64,000 bases of DNA, from assembly GCA_005281725.1 (NCBI GenBank), contig SSBO01000002.1, forward strand, positions 696,902 to 760,901, read 5' to 3'. The stretch is from Wuchereria bancrofti (lineage: Eukaryota > Nematoda > Chromadorea > Rhabditida > Onchocercidae). A program made the translations under genes and the position numbers. The notes under the pieces were generated by a model. It saw nothing but the letters and a program-made list of their open reading frames with translations. It had not been told where the DNA came from and ran no database searches. Positions 36,667-49,502 of this stretch are shown piece by piece (within the stretch, counting starts at the first letter, position 1; every line of letters begins with the position of its first letter).

Positions 36667-39600
36667 TCATTGTTTTTTGAAAAAATCTGATATTTTTCTC
36701 GTTGGTGGGCTCAATTTTTCTATTACTTTTCTTTTCTTTCGCTTTTTAGCGGTTGTTTTAGGATGGATAGCAGTAATGATAGCTTTTTTTTCTTTTTTTG
36801 TATCAAAAATAATCTGTATATCATCATCATCTTCCTGTATCTCTCTTCGTGAATGATGCGCATCCGTCTGTAACAAAAGTTTCATATATTTTAGCTAGAA
36901 AACAAAACTGCACAAACGGATTCGTATTGTACTCGATGACAGTACTTTTATATCAAGAATACAGAACTTTCTGTCCAAAAGAAAGATGAAGTTTAATAAA
37001 TACCCTGAAATTATTAATAAAATTAATATGCTTCTGAGGTTGAAGATCGAAGCATCAAATTAAACTGAGGAGCTTTTCAGAATTATCTCGTTCTGCACTG
37101 ATCGATGCACCACTACAAGCAATTGGAAAACAAAGTCAAGCTACAAAATAAATCAAAAATTATTTTAATTCTAAAACAGAATAAAATTCAAAGCATTTAC
37201 CAAAGCTTGTAATGAAGTCTTGGTTACGTTTTCAGTAGGTATGGCTAAACTTGTAGTATCTTCACCGGTGGAAGCATCTAGCACTGAATATTCCGCTACA
37301 TCTATTGCTTTCGTTACCCACTCTGTAATTTGTTTCGAACGACCATCAATTCCTTCCCGAAACCGATCTGCGGAAAGCGCAATATTCTTCACCGATGGAT
37401 CCCTAATATTCATGTTGAATTTTTGAAGATTGAATTATTTCAATCAGAAAGCAGAAATTAAAGCTGAATTGAATAGTTACAAAAGAACTAAAGCTAACAT
37501 AGAGCATAAACAAAAATATTATTATATTAAACAAAATAATAACTCGAATGTTAGCTCAATAAAATAGAGTAAGTTGTTTTCTAGAAAAAAGGATAAGAAA
37601 TATTTTTTATTGAAATTACCAAGTTTCCGGTATACCCGACTTGTTAATTTGTCGAAAAATTGCCCAAACTGATGTAAACAAAGCTTTCGGGTCATATGTC
37701 TTCATCTGCATACTTCTAGTAAGATGCATGTCAGTTGTGCAACCAATATGGAGTGTTGAAGCGGTTCGAATATTCTATATTGAAGCTTATCAAACTCCAA
37801 TTCAACCAACTAATAATTTGGAAAGTGCAAATGAAGTTTCTAAACTATAAACATGCATATTCTAACATTAAAAACTATGAAAATATCAAACTTATTAAAT
37901 GCATGCAGCACATGGTTCAATAAATGATACATAATTAAAAGATCAAACTCAAGAAAAAAGCTTAGTAATGTTGCTTGAACCTTCTGTTCAATTTAATCTT
38001 TGATAAGATTGTCATTAATTTGCACCGCATTACCTAACTAATATGTGTCAGCTACATTTAACAAATATATATTCTACATTTAAATACTGTACAAATATAT
38101 ACATTCTACATTTAACAAATATATACTACAACGAGAGATCGAAGAACTGCTCATTGTTAAGAAAAATGATCAGAAATGACGTAATTTCTAAACGTAGTTT
38201 TTTAAAAGTAGTTTTTAAGCGTTTTCAAACGAGTTTAAGCAATAATATATGATCAAATTGTACCATACCGCTATTTGATCATCAATTAAGCGTTTTACCA
38301 ATTCTTTGACTAAACCTTCCAGCCAAAATTTCACATCAACATCCGTTTTTAGGGCATTAACACCGGGGAAATTTTTACTTACAGCAACCGAGCTTTGCTT
38401 ATCACGTGCAGTAACTTTTTCCTCATCAATACCTGAAATATTAGGATACGCTTTTCTGAACAGACTCCAATCAGTATGAAAACAGAAATTCGGGATCGAC
38501 AATAGAATTTGACTTCTGATCATAATCACTAGCTTTGGAAACTTAACTTTCAAACGATCTCGACACGTTCCTACGTCATGTCTTTACGGATGTCATATTC
38601 CTAGATGATAAAATCTATCTTCCACATAGTACGACTGTATTTGAAACTAGAAATAAGTTAGTATATATTTTAAAAAAGAAAAGTTGAAATACCTTACCGT
38701 GTGCAATATTGTATACCCATTTTGCTTGAGCTGGAAAATATTCGCTGAGATGTGACATCGATATTTTTGATAATTCTCCCATTGTCTGTAGTTTTTGAAA
38801 AAGAAACACTATGAATTTTCCAAAATACACATAAGCTACTTAATCTGTTTTGGTAATTCAGTCCATGAACAGCAATATATACTTTAATGTCGAATTTTTC
38901 CATTAATGCTCTTCCTAATTTGCCACCAAGATTTCGCACTTCATTTATAGGAGTGTATTCGAAAACTTTAGGTATAGCTTCATTGAATACAACAGTCTGC
39001 TGACCAGGCTTGTGTCGTGAACAAACCAATTTAGCAATCATCTGAAATATGGCAATTTTAAATCACTGGTTAAACGAAATAATGAGTTATCCATGATAAT
39101 AGTTAAGGGATCTAACAAAAAAAAAAAAAAAAAAAAAATGAAATTTTGCCATGGGAACGTTGTTAGTTAATTGTTAATTCTGATTTGAAATCAGTACAAA
39201 AAAGAAATTTCGAACTTTTTGTATTTTATTATACCGTCATGAAAAACATGACTAAAATTTTTCAAAACAAACCTTGCTGCTACCAATTCCGGCAGAACAA
39301 TTGAATGCAGTGCTTTCCTTTATATTCCTTCTTATTTGTTCAACCAAATCAGCTCCAATAATCAATTTTAACTAAAAATTACATAATTCCACAGATTTCC
39401 AGTTACATGACAACAAGATAAATCTGTGCTCATCGCGACAGTTTAATGACAGCATGTCCAAATTATTTCTGCCAGTAATTCTTCAGTTATATCTTATCTC
39501 TCATTTGGTTTTCGGTAATAATAATAGAAAAATTTGTTTAAAAACCATTATTCATAAAAATTCGAAATTTAAACATGAAATTTAAAGACCTTATAATCAT

Positions 39601-41072
39601 CCTTTGTTTTGCATGTTTCCGATATAAAAGAATGCAAAGATCCAATCCTATCATATTTCCAATCCGGAATTTTGCCTTCATTCACATCTGTTCCGTTAGC
39701 AACATGTGTTGTAGGAAATAAATCCATTGCGTCAGATTTCCCATACTATAAATTGAATGTTTTAGCAAAAATAAATAAAAAAAAAACCTATTGAAAGAAG
39801 AAGTAAATTCATTTCCTTATCTTTTATTCACCCACTGTGGATACAAAAAGGAATTTTATTTCGTTATCAGCTATCTCCTTTCATCAAATATTTAAATAAA
39901 TCACCAGGAAAAAAAGTAGAAGATATATAAGTCGAATGAAATATACAATAAGCAATGTTACTCTAAATTAAATTGGGTAACAAATAACAAATGCCGAAAA
40001 AAAATATATAGCTGACGAATTAAAATAGAAATACCCTAATCGAAGGATCAGTGGTTTCGAAGACATGCTCTACTAAAGCGCTAAGATCCAAATAAGCTTC
40101 ATCAACCGATGCACGTTCAACAATAATTTGTGAATTAAATTCATGTAAAACTTTAAATACTTCCGCAGATGCATCCCTAAATGAAACTCTTCAAGCTATA
40201 ACTTTGCAATAGTGTTTTTTTTTTCATTTGATTTCAAAACAAGAAAAAAAGACCAAAATGACCTACAAAGCAAGCATTTCAGAACAACGGTAACTTCCTT
40301 AGAAAAGCTAAATAATTTCAGAATTATTTATAAATTTGCAAATGCAAAACTTTTACATATTAGCGTAACGATTAGCTCTTGTAAAATTAACACTATGATT
40401 TTGTATTCTGCACAAAGATTTGAATACCTATACAAAGCAAAATTCTACATAGCGCAACAATAAGTAACATCAGCTTTCAAGCTAACCTGTAACGTGTGAT
40501 ATCTGCCTTATCAACATGTTCGCCAACTGGTACATAACAAAGTGTCAATCCAGGACATAAGGCCTTGGCTTGCTCAGGAAACATACCACGTTTGACACCA
40601 AAAGGTCTTGCTTCATATGATATAGCAAGTAAGCTGCAATGGATGATAAGAACAATTGCTATAAAATAGATAAATTTGAAATTGCTAATAAAACGATTTG
40701 TAAAATAAAACGGAATATCAAAAAAAAAAAGACTTAAAAAAAAAAGACTTAAGTAAAATAATTTTCAATAAAAGACACATCAAAGACTACGATTGAGTAC
40801 ATAAATAAACAAGTGAAAAATGAAATTTTAAAGTTGGAATTGGAAATGCAACTTGAAATGATTTTTAAATAAAAACCTGAAAGATTGCAGAATATTCAGA
40901 TGAAATTTTTCAACAAATTATTTGGAAATGCTTACCCACCGCCTCGATTATTACCGCTGCTATGTTGAACGACAGCGACTGGTTTACCATAAAGATGAGG
41001 TTGAAGACGTTGTTCCACTTGAACATAGAAGCAATCCATATCAATTAATGCAATTATTCGTTTTTTTCCCAT
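36667..41072 (-). CDS. polh-1: DNA polymerase eta (Y-family translesion polymerase)
   Basis: Eleven exons: 41072-40936, 40633-40487, 40176-40035, 39745-39590, 39371-39273, 39041-38883, 38785-38698, 38432-38269, 37774-37620, 37402-37201, 36867-36667; 549 residues with closing phases. It bypasses UV cyclobutane dimers at stalled forks. Catalytic carboxylates are Asp11 (IDMDCFYVQVE) and Asp120/Glu121 (ERASVDEAYLDL). The family block SYEARPFGVKRGM, the thumb CSAGIGSSK, the helix-hairpin-helix region and a little-finger domain follow in order. After a basic stretch the protein ends TRKISDFFKKQ, a PCNA-binding box lacking the usual first Gln, much like the last box of human pol eta. It is shorter than human pol eta (713 aa) and I see no zinc-finger UBZ. 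A leader-type acceptor lies 7 nt before the ATG. Confidence 0.9.
38053..38128. repeat. Short imperfect tandem repeat in a polymerase eta intron
   Basis: The unit 'ttctacatttaacaaatatata' recurs three times with drift within the intron between exons 38432-38269 and 37774-37620. Confidence 0.8.
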
Positions 41073-42749
41073 ATTATCTCTGCAGAATAAATTTTCACAA
41101 CTAACAAGAAATTTTAAATTTTAAAATTAAAACAACAATTGATACCTAAATATATGTTGAAAAAATACGGAAAAAAAACTAAATGATATATTTTTTTTTC
41201 CAAATAAATGTAATAATTGAAATGCATCAATTAATGGTTTAATATTTACTCACTAAATTAAACATGGAAATTTAAGTATCTAAAATTGCATAAACAATAA
41301 GTTGTTTATCAATAAATCATTTCGGAATAAGCTACTAATATAATTATCCTTATTATAAGTAAACCTCTTATCATAAGTAAATATAGGTTAGAATAATACA
41401 TCGTATAAAACATCTACAACAGTAGAGAAGCATGTTTAGGCCAAAATAAAATAAACGATACAAACGATAAAAAATGTAGACTAAATAATAATCTCAAAAA
41501 AAACATGAACTGAAACAATATTATGCTATAATAAATATTCAAAAGCATTTCCCCAAAAATTTTGAAAGTTTTAAATTTACTTTTCAAGAAAGTAACAACT
41601 TCAAATGTTTGTTAAATTCTAATATAAATAATAACCAACAAAAATCCAATATAAATAACCAAACATAAAGATGATAATTAACCAAAAACAAAATGTAATA
41701 CAAATGATAATTAACCAAAAACAAATCTAGTCCAAAATTATAAGCGAAAAAAAAAAACTAAGTGAGATTTAAAATATAGCAATGATTACTTTCAAATAAA
41801 ATTTCGAACAAATTTCATATAAATTTACGATACCTCTTGAGAATACTACGCTTATTGCACTAGAATTACACAGAGTACCATCAATTGATTTCCAGGATTC
41901 CTAGAATTGAATTTTCAGGTTTGTATTTAGGTGATAAAAACATACAATAACGATTCTCATCTTCTCAATCCAATGATATAAAATAAATAAATAATACTCT
42001 CAGCTTAGTCGCAATATGAGTTGAAGCCTATCAAACCTTATGAGTAATTTCTTGACATGCATTTATTTAAGTCTGTTCGGAGATATTTTATGTCTAAAAA
42101 ATTGAGATGGAATGATTTATACATTCAGTAGATTAGTTTAATTTTAATCATTAATTAGGGTAATGTGCAATTTGATAACTAATCCCTATCTGATTGCTCT
42201 TATTTGTTAGTCTTATCATTCGTTTTATTCGTTTAATTTATCATAATTAAAATTAAGTATCATGCTGTATCACTTAGTAGACGTATTTTTATTGTTGTTA
42301 ATTTTTTAGTAAATTCCATTTCAAGTTCAGTTTGCTTTCTAACGAAGTGCTAAAGCTTCTTTGAGTTCTTGTCAATCGTTAATCTTTCACTTTGATAGTA
42401 TTATGAAAGTTTGACGTTTGTGTAGTATTATGAAGGTTTGACGTTTGTGTTTTAAGATATTTTTTGACAATCTCGATTTTGCGTTCTATTGTGATGCTGT
42501 TTACTGGAAGATTTGTTTACTATTTATCAATTCATCACTCTTTTATGCTTCTGTCTAAATTTGATAACTCGAACACTTGCCTGCCACTTTATCCATTATT
42601 ATGCATTTCCACATATATATTATTTAGTTGATCAGTCACATGTTTGCTTATCACTTTTTTTCTATATTTATCATTTAAATATCATTTTAAAATTTCTTCT
42701 ATATTATTTCACTCTTTTTTTCAGATTGTTTGTACAATGTTGTAATGGG
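41073..42749. other. Divergent intergenic region between POLH and RAD51C
   Basis: These 1.7 kb separate the starts of the two DNA-repair genes and should contain both promoters. It is AT-rich and includes the direct repeat 'atgataattaaccaaaaaca' near 41670-41725 and the 27-bp duplication at 42397-42450. No exon is recognised, although an N-terminal RAD51C exon could hide here. Confidence 0.5.
42397..42450. repeat. 27-bp tandem duplication upstream of RAD51C
   Basis: Two adjacent copies (42397-42423 and 42424-42450) differ by one base. Each contains TTTGACGTTTGTGT, whose TGACGT core resembles an ATF/CREB half-site. Regulatory meaning is inference. Confidence 0.9.
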
Positions 42750-44520
42750 ATGGAATTAATCAATGCATACGATTTATACAAACTTGAAGAAACGGATGAA
42801 TTGCTTGAAACTGGTTTACAATCTTTAGATGCATTGCTAGGCGGGGGCATATCACCGGGCACATTTCTGGAGATTGTTGGCTTGTCAGCTACTGGAAAAT
42901 CACAATTCTGGTACTATTCGATTTATCTTATTCAAGAAAAAAGTAGATAGAGAATCCCGAAATATTTTGATTTTATAATCTGGAAAATTATTCCGAAAAA
43001 AAATTTGCAGAAATTATTTCGAAAATTTTCATCTAAATTTCAATATATTTTGTTTAGTATGCAGTTAGCAGTTAATCTGCAGAAAAATAAAACAAAAAAA
43101 GATAGTGTCTATGTGGATACAGAAGGAGGATTTCATACAAAACGTATCTGTGATATTGCAACCAATGTATTAAAAGCAATGGAACCATTAGAATCATTGA
43201 AATATATACAAGTTAGCCGCTGTCGTGATCTGGTTGAATTAACAAGTGCTATTCATCGGTTAGAATTGTTGGTACAACAAAACCCAAAGGTTTGTTATTT
43301 TTTCTCATCCGTTTCTCTATTTCATCGTTTATAAGAAAGGTATTCGAAGTTGCAATGTCATTTTGAATTCTTTTTCTTCGACAACAAAATCTAGAAGTTT
43401 TGTGTGTAATTTGTTTTGTTTATAATAAAATTTTTTAGACATAGCATAGTTTTGAATTACTGAATTTGAAGGTTTTTTTATTGGTATATCGAAATTCGAA
43501 ATTCTAATTTATATCGTTTGTGGAACAGAGAAGAATGTTAGCAATAAAAAAGAACTATGTGATTTATTTGATGCTTCATTTGGTTGTGGTACCGATGATG
43601 CTTTATTCATTTCACGTTAATTGGTTTATCTCACGTTTTATGATTCACGATTTGGCTTGTTTTTTCAATGGATGGGAAAAATTAATGATCAAGAAAGTGG
43701 AATGATAAACTTTTTCCAACACAGTAAATAACTTGGAATTAAATTTTAGATTGGTCTTGTAATTGTGGATAGTGTTGCGATGCCACTGCGTGGTGAGAAT
43801 GACTATGCGTTACGATCGAGACTAGAAATTTCACGAATTCTTTCAAAATTGGCTGCTTCCTATAGATTAATCGTAAATTTTCAAATGTTAATTAGAAGTT
43901 CAGTTCTTCAATTGGACGATGTCCACTGTTGTTTTGCATTTTTGACAGGAAATTGATTGAATATTTTTCTTTGATACCGCAAAATTTAAACTCCTATAAT
44001 TTTTATTTCCGGTTGTTGCCGTAAACCATGTTACTTATCGTTTCGAAAATGAAAAAGATGGTGAAGCGCATCTTGCATCTGCATTGGGAACTTCATGGCA
44101 ATGTTTTCATCTTTTTCTATTTTATTAGTTCTAAACAACATTCATTTATATATAGATGAATAGATGCAAACTATAATTTTGGAAACAATTATAATATTTT
44201 TGAAATTTCTGTAAAATTTTGCTTAAAAAGAATTTTGCGTAGTTGAGGATCATGTTTTTTAGGTCTCATCGTCCAAATACATGTTTTTGGTTATGCCCAC
44301 CCGATGCCAATTCTCGAAGTAGCTCAATTTTTCTAGTGAAATCGCCATCTGCCATGAATGGTTCGGTACAATTCAAAATAACGGTATTTTAACATATAAT
44401 ACTTTTGTTCTTTACCTATTACATGTTGCTTTCATTTTATTCGATCACTTTTTTCTGAAATTTTTTGATTTCCTTATTAAGATTTTTTTTTTGCAGGAAG
44501 GTGGACTGATGGAAATTTAA
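42750..44520 (+). CDS. RAD51C-like recombinase paralog
   Basis: Six exons: 42750-42910, 43058-43289, 43750-43872, 44012-44097, 44263-44383, 44497-44520; 248 residues. RAD51 paralogs load and remodel RAD51 filaments in homologous recombination. Visible are GLQSLDALLGGGISPG, Walker A GLSATGKS (44-51), VYVDTEGGF, VSRCRDLVEL and Walker B LVIVDSV (134-140). VAVNHVTYRF and ALGTSW follow. The RCRDxxEL, ALRSRL and ALGxSW blocks fit RAD51C better than RAD51D or XRCC3. The protein starts right before the core ATPase, so the N-terminal helical domain of human RAD51C (376 aa) is missing or lies in an unseen exon. Two splice oddities: the acceptor of exon 44012 reads CG, not AG, and the next intron begins GC (TCATG|gcaatg). 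HUS1 follows 243 bp downstream. Confidence 0.85.
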
Positions 44521-44763
44521 AATAGCACTGTGATGTTGTATGATTTATGAATAAATTTTAAATAAATTTTAGCTGTTTGTTATATTTTGTGTGGCATTGT
44601 CACGTGTCACTCGTATGCTTTCAATTGCAACGACTATCTGGATCTTTCAATTTTCTCGCTTCTTTTTCCCTGCATGTTGAAGATGAAATTTCATGGCCAA
44701 ACTTGGTCGTAATAGTTTCTCCAGATGTTCATTCACTGTTATTATTAAAGCTAAATTCCAGGT

Positions 44764-47432
44764 ATGAAATTTCTTGCTGTTCTAGCAGAGAGTGGTGCAG
44801 CGGATACACTGTCAAGTAAGCTTAGTCATTATGTTATTTGTCTATTTTCTTTATATTTCTTAATTTTATTAGTTAATTAAATCCTCAGTGCTGCTATTTT
44901 TATTTGCAATATAATTGAAGAAGTTCAGCTAATAGTTATCGGTTTGTTCCAACGAAATTTATTCTTGTTAAACATTTATTTCTTAGAATTATAACTTCGA
45001 TTATCTTAAAATAATGTGAATTTTTCTTTTTCTTTACAGAAATCACCGAATTTATTGCAAAATTATGTAAAGATAAGGTAACATTACGGATTACATCCGA
45101 TACAATGTACTTACTTAATCCTTCTTCATTAGCTAATAATGGGAATTATTTGCAAATTACACTTAATGTGGTAAGCTTTTGGAAATTGTAATATAATGCA
45201 TTTATCTATTTTTTTTTTCGTCGTTTTCGGAAAATTTCTAGCAGTTTGATGATGTGAGTTACTTAACTTCACCTTGTAATTTATATTCCTTTTTCTGTAT
45301 TTCACTTCTAAAAAAAGTAGTATAAAATGATCACTCAAAAAGTTGAAATTTAGTTTTTACTGTGGACTAATGGACGACAATATATGAATCTTTAAATCTT
45401 TTTTTAACCAAAAGAAAAAAAAAATGGTCAGAATCCCTTCATAATTATGTAATTTAGGCTGAATTTTTCTCAACGTACATAATGGGTGGTGTATCAGAAG
45501 AATTCAACGAGATCTATATGGAAGTGGAAAAAGATTACTTGTTCAGAAGTATGAATGTGAAGGACCGGTCGACAAAAATTCGTTTGGTCAAGCTTGGCAA
45601 TGTACCGCATTTAAAAGTAGAGCAGAGGTCGTGTGGGATGACTCATGAATTACCTGTAATATTGATTCCAACCAAATATTGGAAAACTTACGACATGCCT
45701 ACTTTAAATAATATTTCGGTAGCATTAATTTTCACTTAACAAATATGTAATATTTTTAGTTACCTATAAATGTTAACTTTCGGGCCGAGATTACTTAAAA
45801 TGAGTTGTTTTGTCGGTAACGATTAACATGATTGGTCCGGAAAAGTTGCAGATAGTTACATGCGGTATGTAGTTTAGTTCTAGTCAAGTGATGCGGTGTA
45901 GTAAACAACGGCATACTAATAAGCGGTAATTTTGAATGATTTTTTTTAATAAATATGACAAAAGTTTGCTGCATGAAAGATTCGGTGTAATGCAACACAA
46001 TCATTGTTTTGTAGAGGGTATTTTAGTTTGAAGAACTATCAAAAAAAAAAGAAAATATTTTAGTATATTTTCTTATATCTTTCTTTTTTTGTACTTGATG
46101 TTTCAGAAATTTAATTTTCCCAATTTCTTGCTATTACTTATTGAAACAATTTTAGGTTGCCCTTTATCTTCCACCACTGTCAACAATACGTAGCTTAGTG
46201 ATTTCATTCAAGAATATGGGTGTAAAATATATGGTAAGCTTTTATTCCTTACGCAAATGAAATCAGTTCTATCATAGCGGCTTAAAGTAATGTTTTAAAG
46301 CTGAGAATAAAATCAGTGTAGAAGTAAGAATTTTATTTTTTAAGGAAATTAAAGGAAATCAAGAAGGTGAACTTCAGTTTTGCGGTGACTTAGATATGGC
46401 AAACATTGTCGTACATTTCTCGAATCTTTCCGTTGTTTCGTTGGACAACGGTCATGGTAATGCTTATCATTTTCTCATTTTGTAATATGTTCTCGATTAG
46501 TATTGAAGTTATATTTTTGCTTTAGATTATCATTAGGAGTGCTGCATGGGCAATACAAAATTTTGGAAAACGTTGGTGATGACGAAAAAATTTGGTGATA
46601 ACGATATATTAAAAAAAGAAAAAAATAGAAAAAAAGAGAACTTTTTGATATAGGAATTTGGTTTGAGAAAAATTACTATCGATATAAGGTTTTGCACATT
46701 TTGAATGAAATTTTATTCTAAACATGTTTCTGGTCTTAATTAATTTACGAGGGCCTCAGATTATCACGAAACATAATCAGTCCACTTTGTTTGCTAAATC
46801 ATCAAGCACTTCTGTAGTTTTGAATTGTAATTTAACTTAATTTTAATCTTTTATGTTGCCAATATAATAAACTTAGCCCTAACTTCTAACATGAAAAGAA
46901 TTTCTTGATACCTACTGCTATAAGAAAAATGAAGCAATATATTCATATATTTCAGTAAATAATGCAGATGGCCCAGGTGTGTTACGAACAGTACGCGTTG
47001 ATATCAGAGCAATTTATCTTTTTCTTCGCAGTTTTTCCAATCTTTTCACAGTGTCACGAATATTGCTCAGTAAATCCCATTCCTTTTCTGATATAACGAT
47101 ATAAGATTAGTGAAAAATAACTAATATGAATGTTAAATTTAGCTAAAGTTTGAATGGAAGGAATGAACAAAAACAAAAACGATGCCTACAAGTTACCAAA
47201 ATTGTAAATTTCTGAAAATGAAAGAAAAAAGATTAAATTGAAAAATGGTTTCAATGTAATACTAATAATACTATAGTGATACTTAGTATAAAAGTAATCA
47301 TTTATCAATCAGTCATTCACAATGTAACAGTAAAACTCAATTGCTTCAGAGATTGTGCCGGAGAAGATGGCAGTATTTTCAGTGGAACAAAATGAAGCCT
47401 CATTACTTTATATTGTGAGCGGAAGGGTATAA
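44764..47432 (+). CDS. hus-1: HUS1 checkpoint clamp subunit
   Basis: Seven exons: 44764-44815, 45040-45170, 45458-45718, 46156-46233, 46345-46456, 46956-47069, 47350-47432; 276 residues, as in human HUS1 (280). HUS1 is one third of the 9-1-1 (RAD9-RAD1-HUS1) sliding clamp that is loaded at damaged DNA and switches on ATR signalling. The family pattern holds end to end: MKFLAVL start, IAKLCKDKVTLRIT, IMGGVSEEFNEIYMEV (compare MEGVSAENNEIYLEL), HELPVILIPTKYW, VALYLPPLSTIRS, VRVDIRAIYLFL, and a C-terminal strand EASLLYIVSGRV. A splice acceptor lies 2 nt before the ATG, so the mRNA is probably trans-spliced. Position behind RAD51C on the same strand suggests a shared transcript. Confidence 0.93.
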
Positions 47433-48330
47433 ATCATTTATATGTGAATTATATAAATCTTTGAAAGAAGAAATATCATTGATCTCTTTCTTTTTTTTGC
47501 TGCTGTTTAAATGTTAGAAATTTTTACTATTGCATTTGTCAAACCGTTCATTTTAAGTTCTCTATTCTTTGTTTAGCTTCTTGTAATCAATCTTATTCAA
47601 TCACTAACAGTTATTTAGAACAATTTTGAGTTATGTTTTCTTTTGTTTTGTTTTTTGTTTCCTCACCTGCTCTGCCAAATGATGTGAAATAAATCTTCAT
47701 GCAGAAATAACTTGTTTAATTAAAAGTTTACGATTTTAATTCGTATGAATCAAATCATATTGTTAAAATATATCTGTTTTAAAATATCTTTGTTACAATA
47801 AGAAGGATAAGAAGAGTAAAATTAGGTCAAGGCTGATCTGTCATAAGTACACAGCTAATCGATGATTGTGACATACGAAAGATTAAAATGAATCATCGGG
47901 CACTAAAGGTTGATGAATCGTGTTGGTCTTAATATTTAACTTTAATACTGCAGAACTGAACTATTAATTACATTGTTTATTGTTGCTTACTTCATGGTAT
48001 TTTGAAACTGATAGTCTTTAATAAGATGTTTTCTATCATTGTTACTTTTTTTCTAGAAGGTTAGGCTATAAACCGCTTTATAATTTCAACATATGTGTAG
48101 TGGGATTAAACTTTACTGAGGAATTTTTTTTTCTTTTTTTGATGAGATGTTCTGAGGAAAACAGACTGTAGCTTTGTTTCTTTTTTCTAAATTTTTGGAA
48201 TTTGTTATTTTTATTAATTATAATACCTAGTTATTTTATATGCCTGGTTATGTATAATATACCTAGTCATATCTCTGAATATACAATGAAATTTCAGAGT
48301 CAAGTGAGACCTTAATCTATTCAAATAACA
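47433..48330. other. Intergenic between HUS1 and the myosin light chain
   Basis: No exons were found. There is an acceptor (TTTCAG) about 33 nt before the light-chain ATG. AATAAA-like motifs near 47690 could serve HUS1. Confidence 0.5.
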
Positions 48331-49502
48331 ATGACATCTGCCGATGAACAGTTATCGGAATGTCGTGAAGTATTTTGCTACTTCGATTCAAAGGTGTGCA
48401 ATTTAGAAAATTGTTGGTTAATATCCATAATTAAATTGCTTTTTTTATGATATCTCTAATTAGGTTCATATATTCAGGGAGATGAACGAATAGGAGTAGT
48501 ACAAGTTGGTGATGTTCTTCGTGCACTTGGGCAAAATCCAACAGAAGCTGAGATCCAGAAATGTTGTTCACATTGGACTGATCCCGGTATAGTCGCTGAG
48601 AATTTGTTCATTTAATTTGTTTACTTAATTTTTGCAAGTTTTATTTTATTTTTTTAGAGAAAAAGAAGAGAAACGAAGAAATCTATTATTTCAGTTGTTT
48701 TATTACAATATAATACAAATTTATTAGGAGCCTTATTGATATTGATCATTTTTTATCATAGGTTTGTCGACTTTCTTTGAAAATTGTGATGCTGAAGTGG
48801 GATTCAACGAACTTCTCCAACTGCAGCATAAATATTATATGGAGTTTAGATTTTATGATCTTTGATCGAAGCAGTTAAAAGATTTTTCCAGAAACTCGTA
48901 TTACATTCGAAGATTTTGTCCCCATTTATCAGTCAGTGAATAAATGTCGCGAAAGCCATACTCTAGAAGAATTTGTGGAAGGATTGTCTCATTTTGATAA
49001 AGAGGTAGTTGATGTCATTTTGTGTTACTTTTATTTTCCAATTATGTGAAAGTCATTTTTTAATTATATAGAATTTGTCGATATAGGGAAATGGTTTAAT
49101 CAATATTGCTGAGTTGCGACACCTTCTAACAACTCTCGGCGAACGTTTGTCAGATGAAGAAGTAAGTTAAGAATTCAAATTTTCCATGATTTGAAATCTT
49201 TTTTTCCAATTCATGAAAAAGAAATTGTCAATAAAATTAGTGAATGGTTCTGAAAAGATTTAACATTTCTTATATAAAAGGTAATTATAAATAAAAAAGC
49301 TTTCTAATAATTTCAAGAAAAAACGATATGATTTATATGATTCTAAATATATTTTTCAGTTCAAATTTTGTTACTTCATAATATGACTATTATAAATTCT
49401 TATATTTCTTTTCTTTAGGTTGATCAACTTCTGGCTGGCCATGACGATTCACATGGCAATGTAAACATTTCCGATTTTGTACGAGCCATTATGCATGCCT
49501 AA
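48331..49502 (+). CDS. Myosin essential light chain
   Basis: Five exons: 48331-48393, 48478-48586, 48892-49004, 49087-49161, 49419-49502; 147 residues with closing phases, the usual length. It is an EF-hand protein that wraps the first IQ motif of the myosin neck. The N-terminal lobe has ECREVFCYFDSKGDERIGV and VLRALGQNPTEAEI, the central part TRITFEDFVPIYQSV, and the C-terminal lobe FDKEGNGLINIAELRHLLTT, GERLSDEEVDQLLAG and a closing DDSHGNVNISDFV. Only the third EF loop (DKEGNGLINIAE) keeps plausible calcium ligands, typical of essential light chains. It resembles the MLC-3/MLC-5 group of C. elegans; muscle versus non-muscle cannot be decided here. Confidence 0.92.

Noticed and set aside
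44577..44819. An 80-codon plus-strand frame just upstream of HUS1
   Set aside because: It runs through the spacer and over HUS1 exon 1 in another frame, with no motif. HUS1 with MKFLAVL fits the family.
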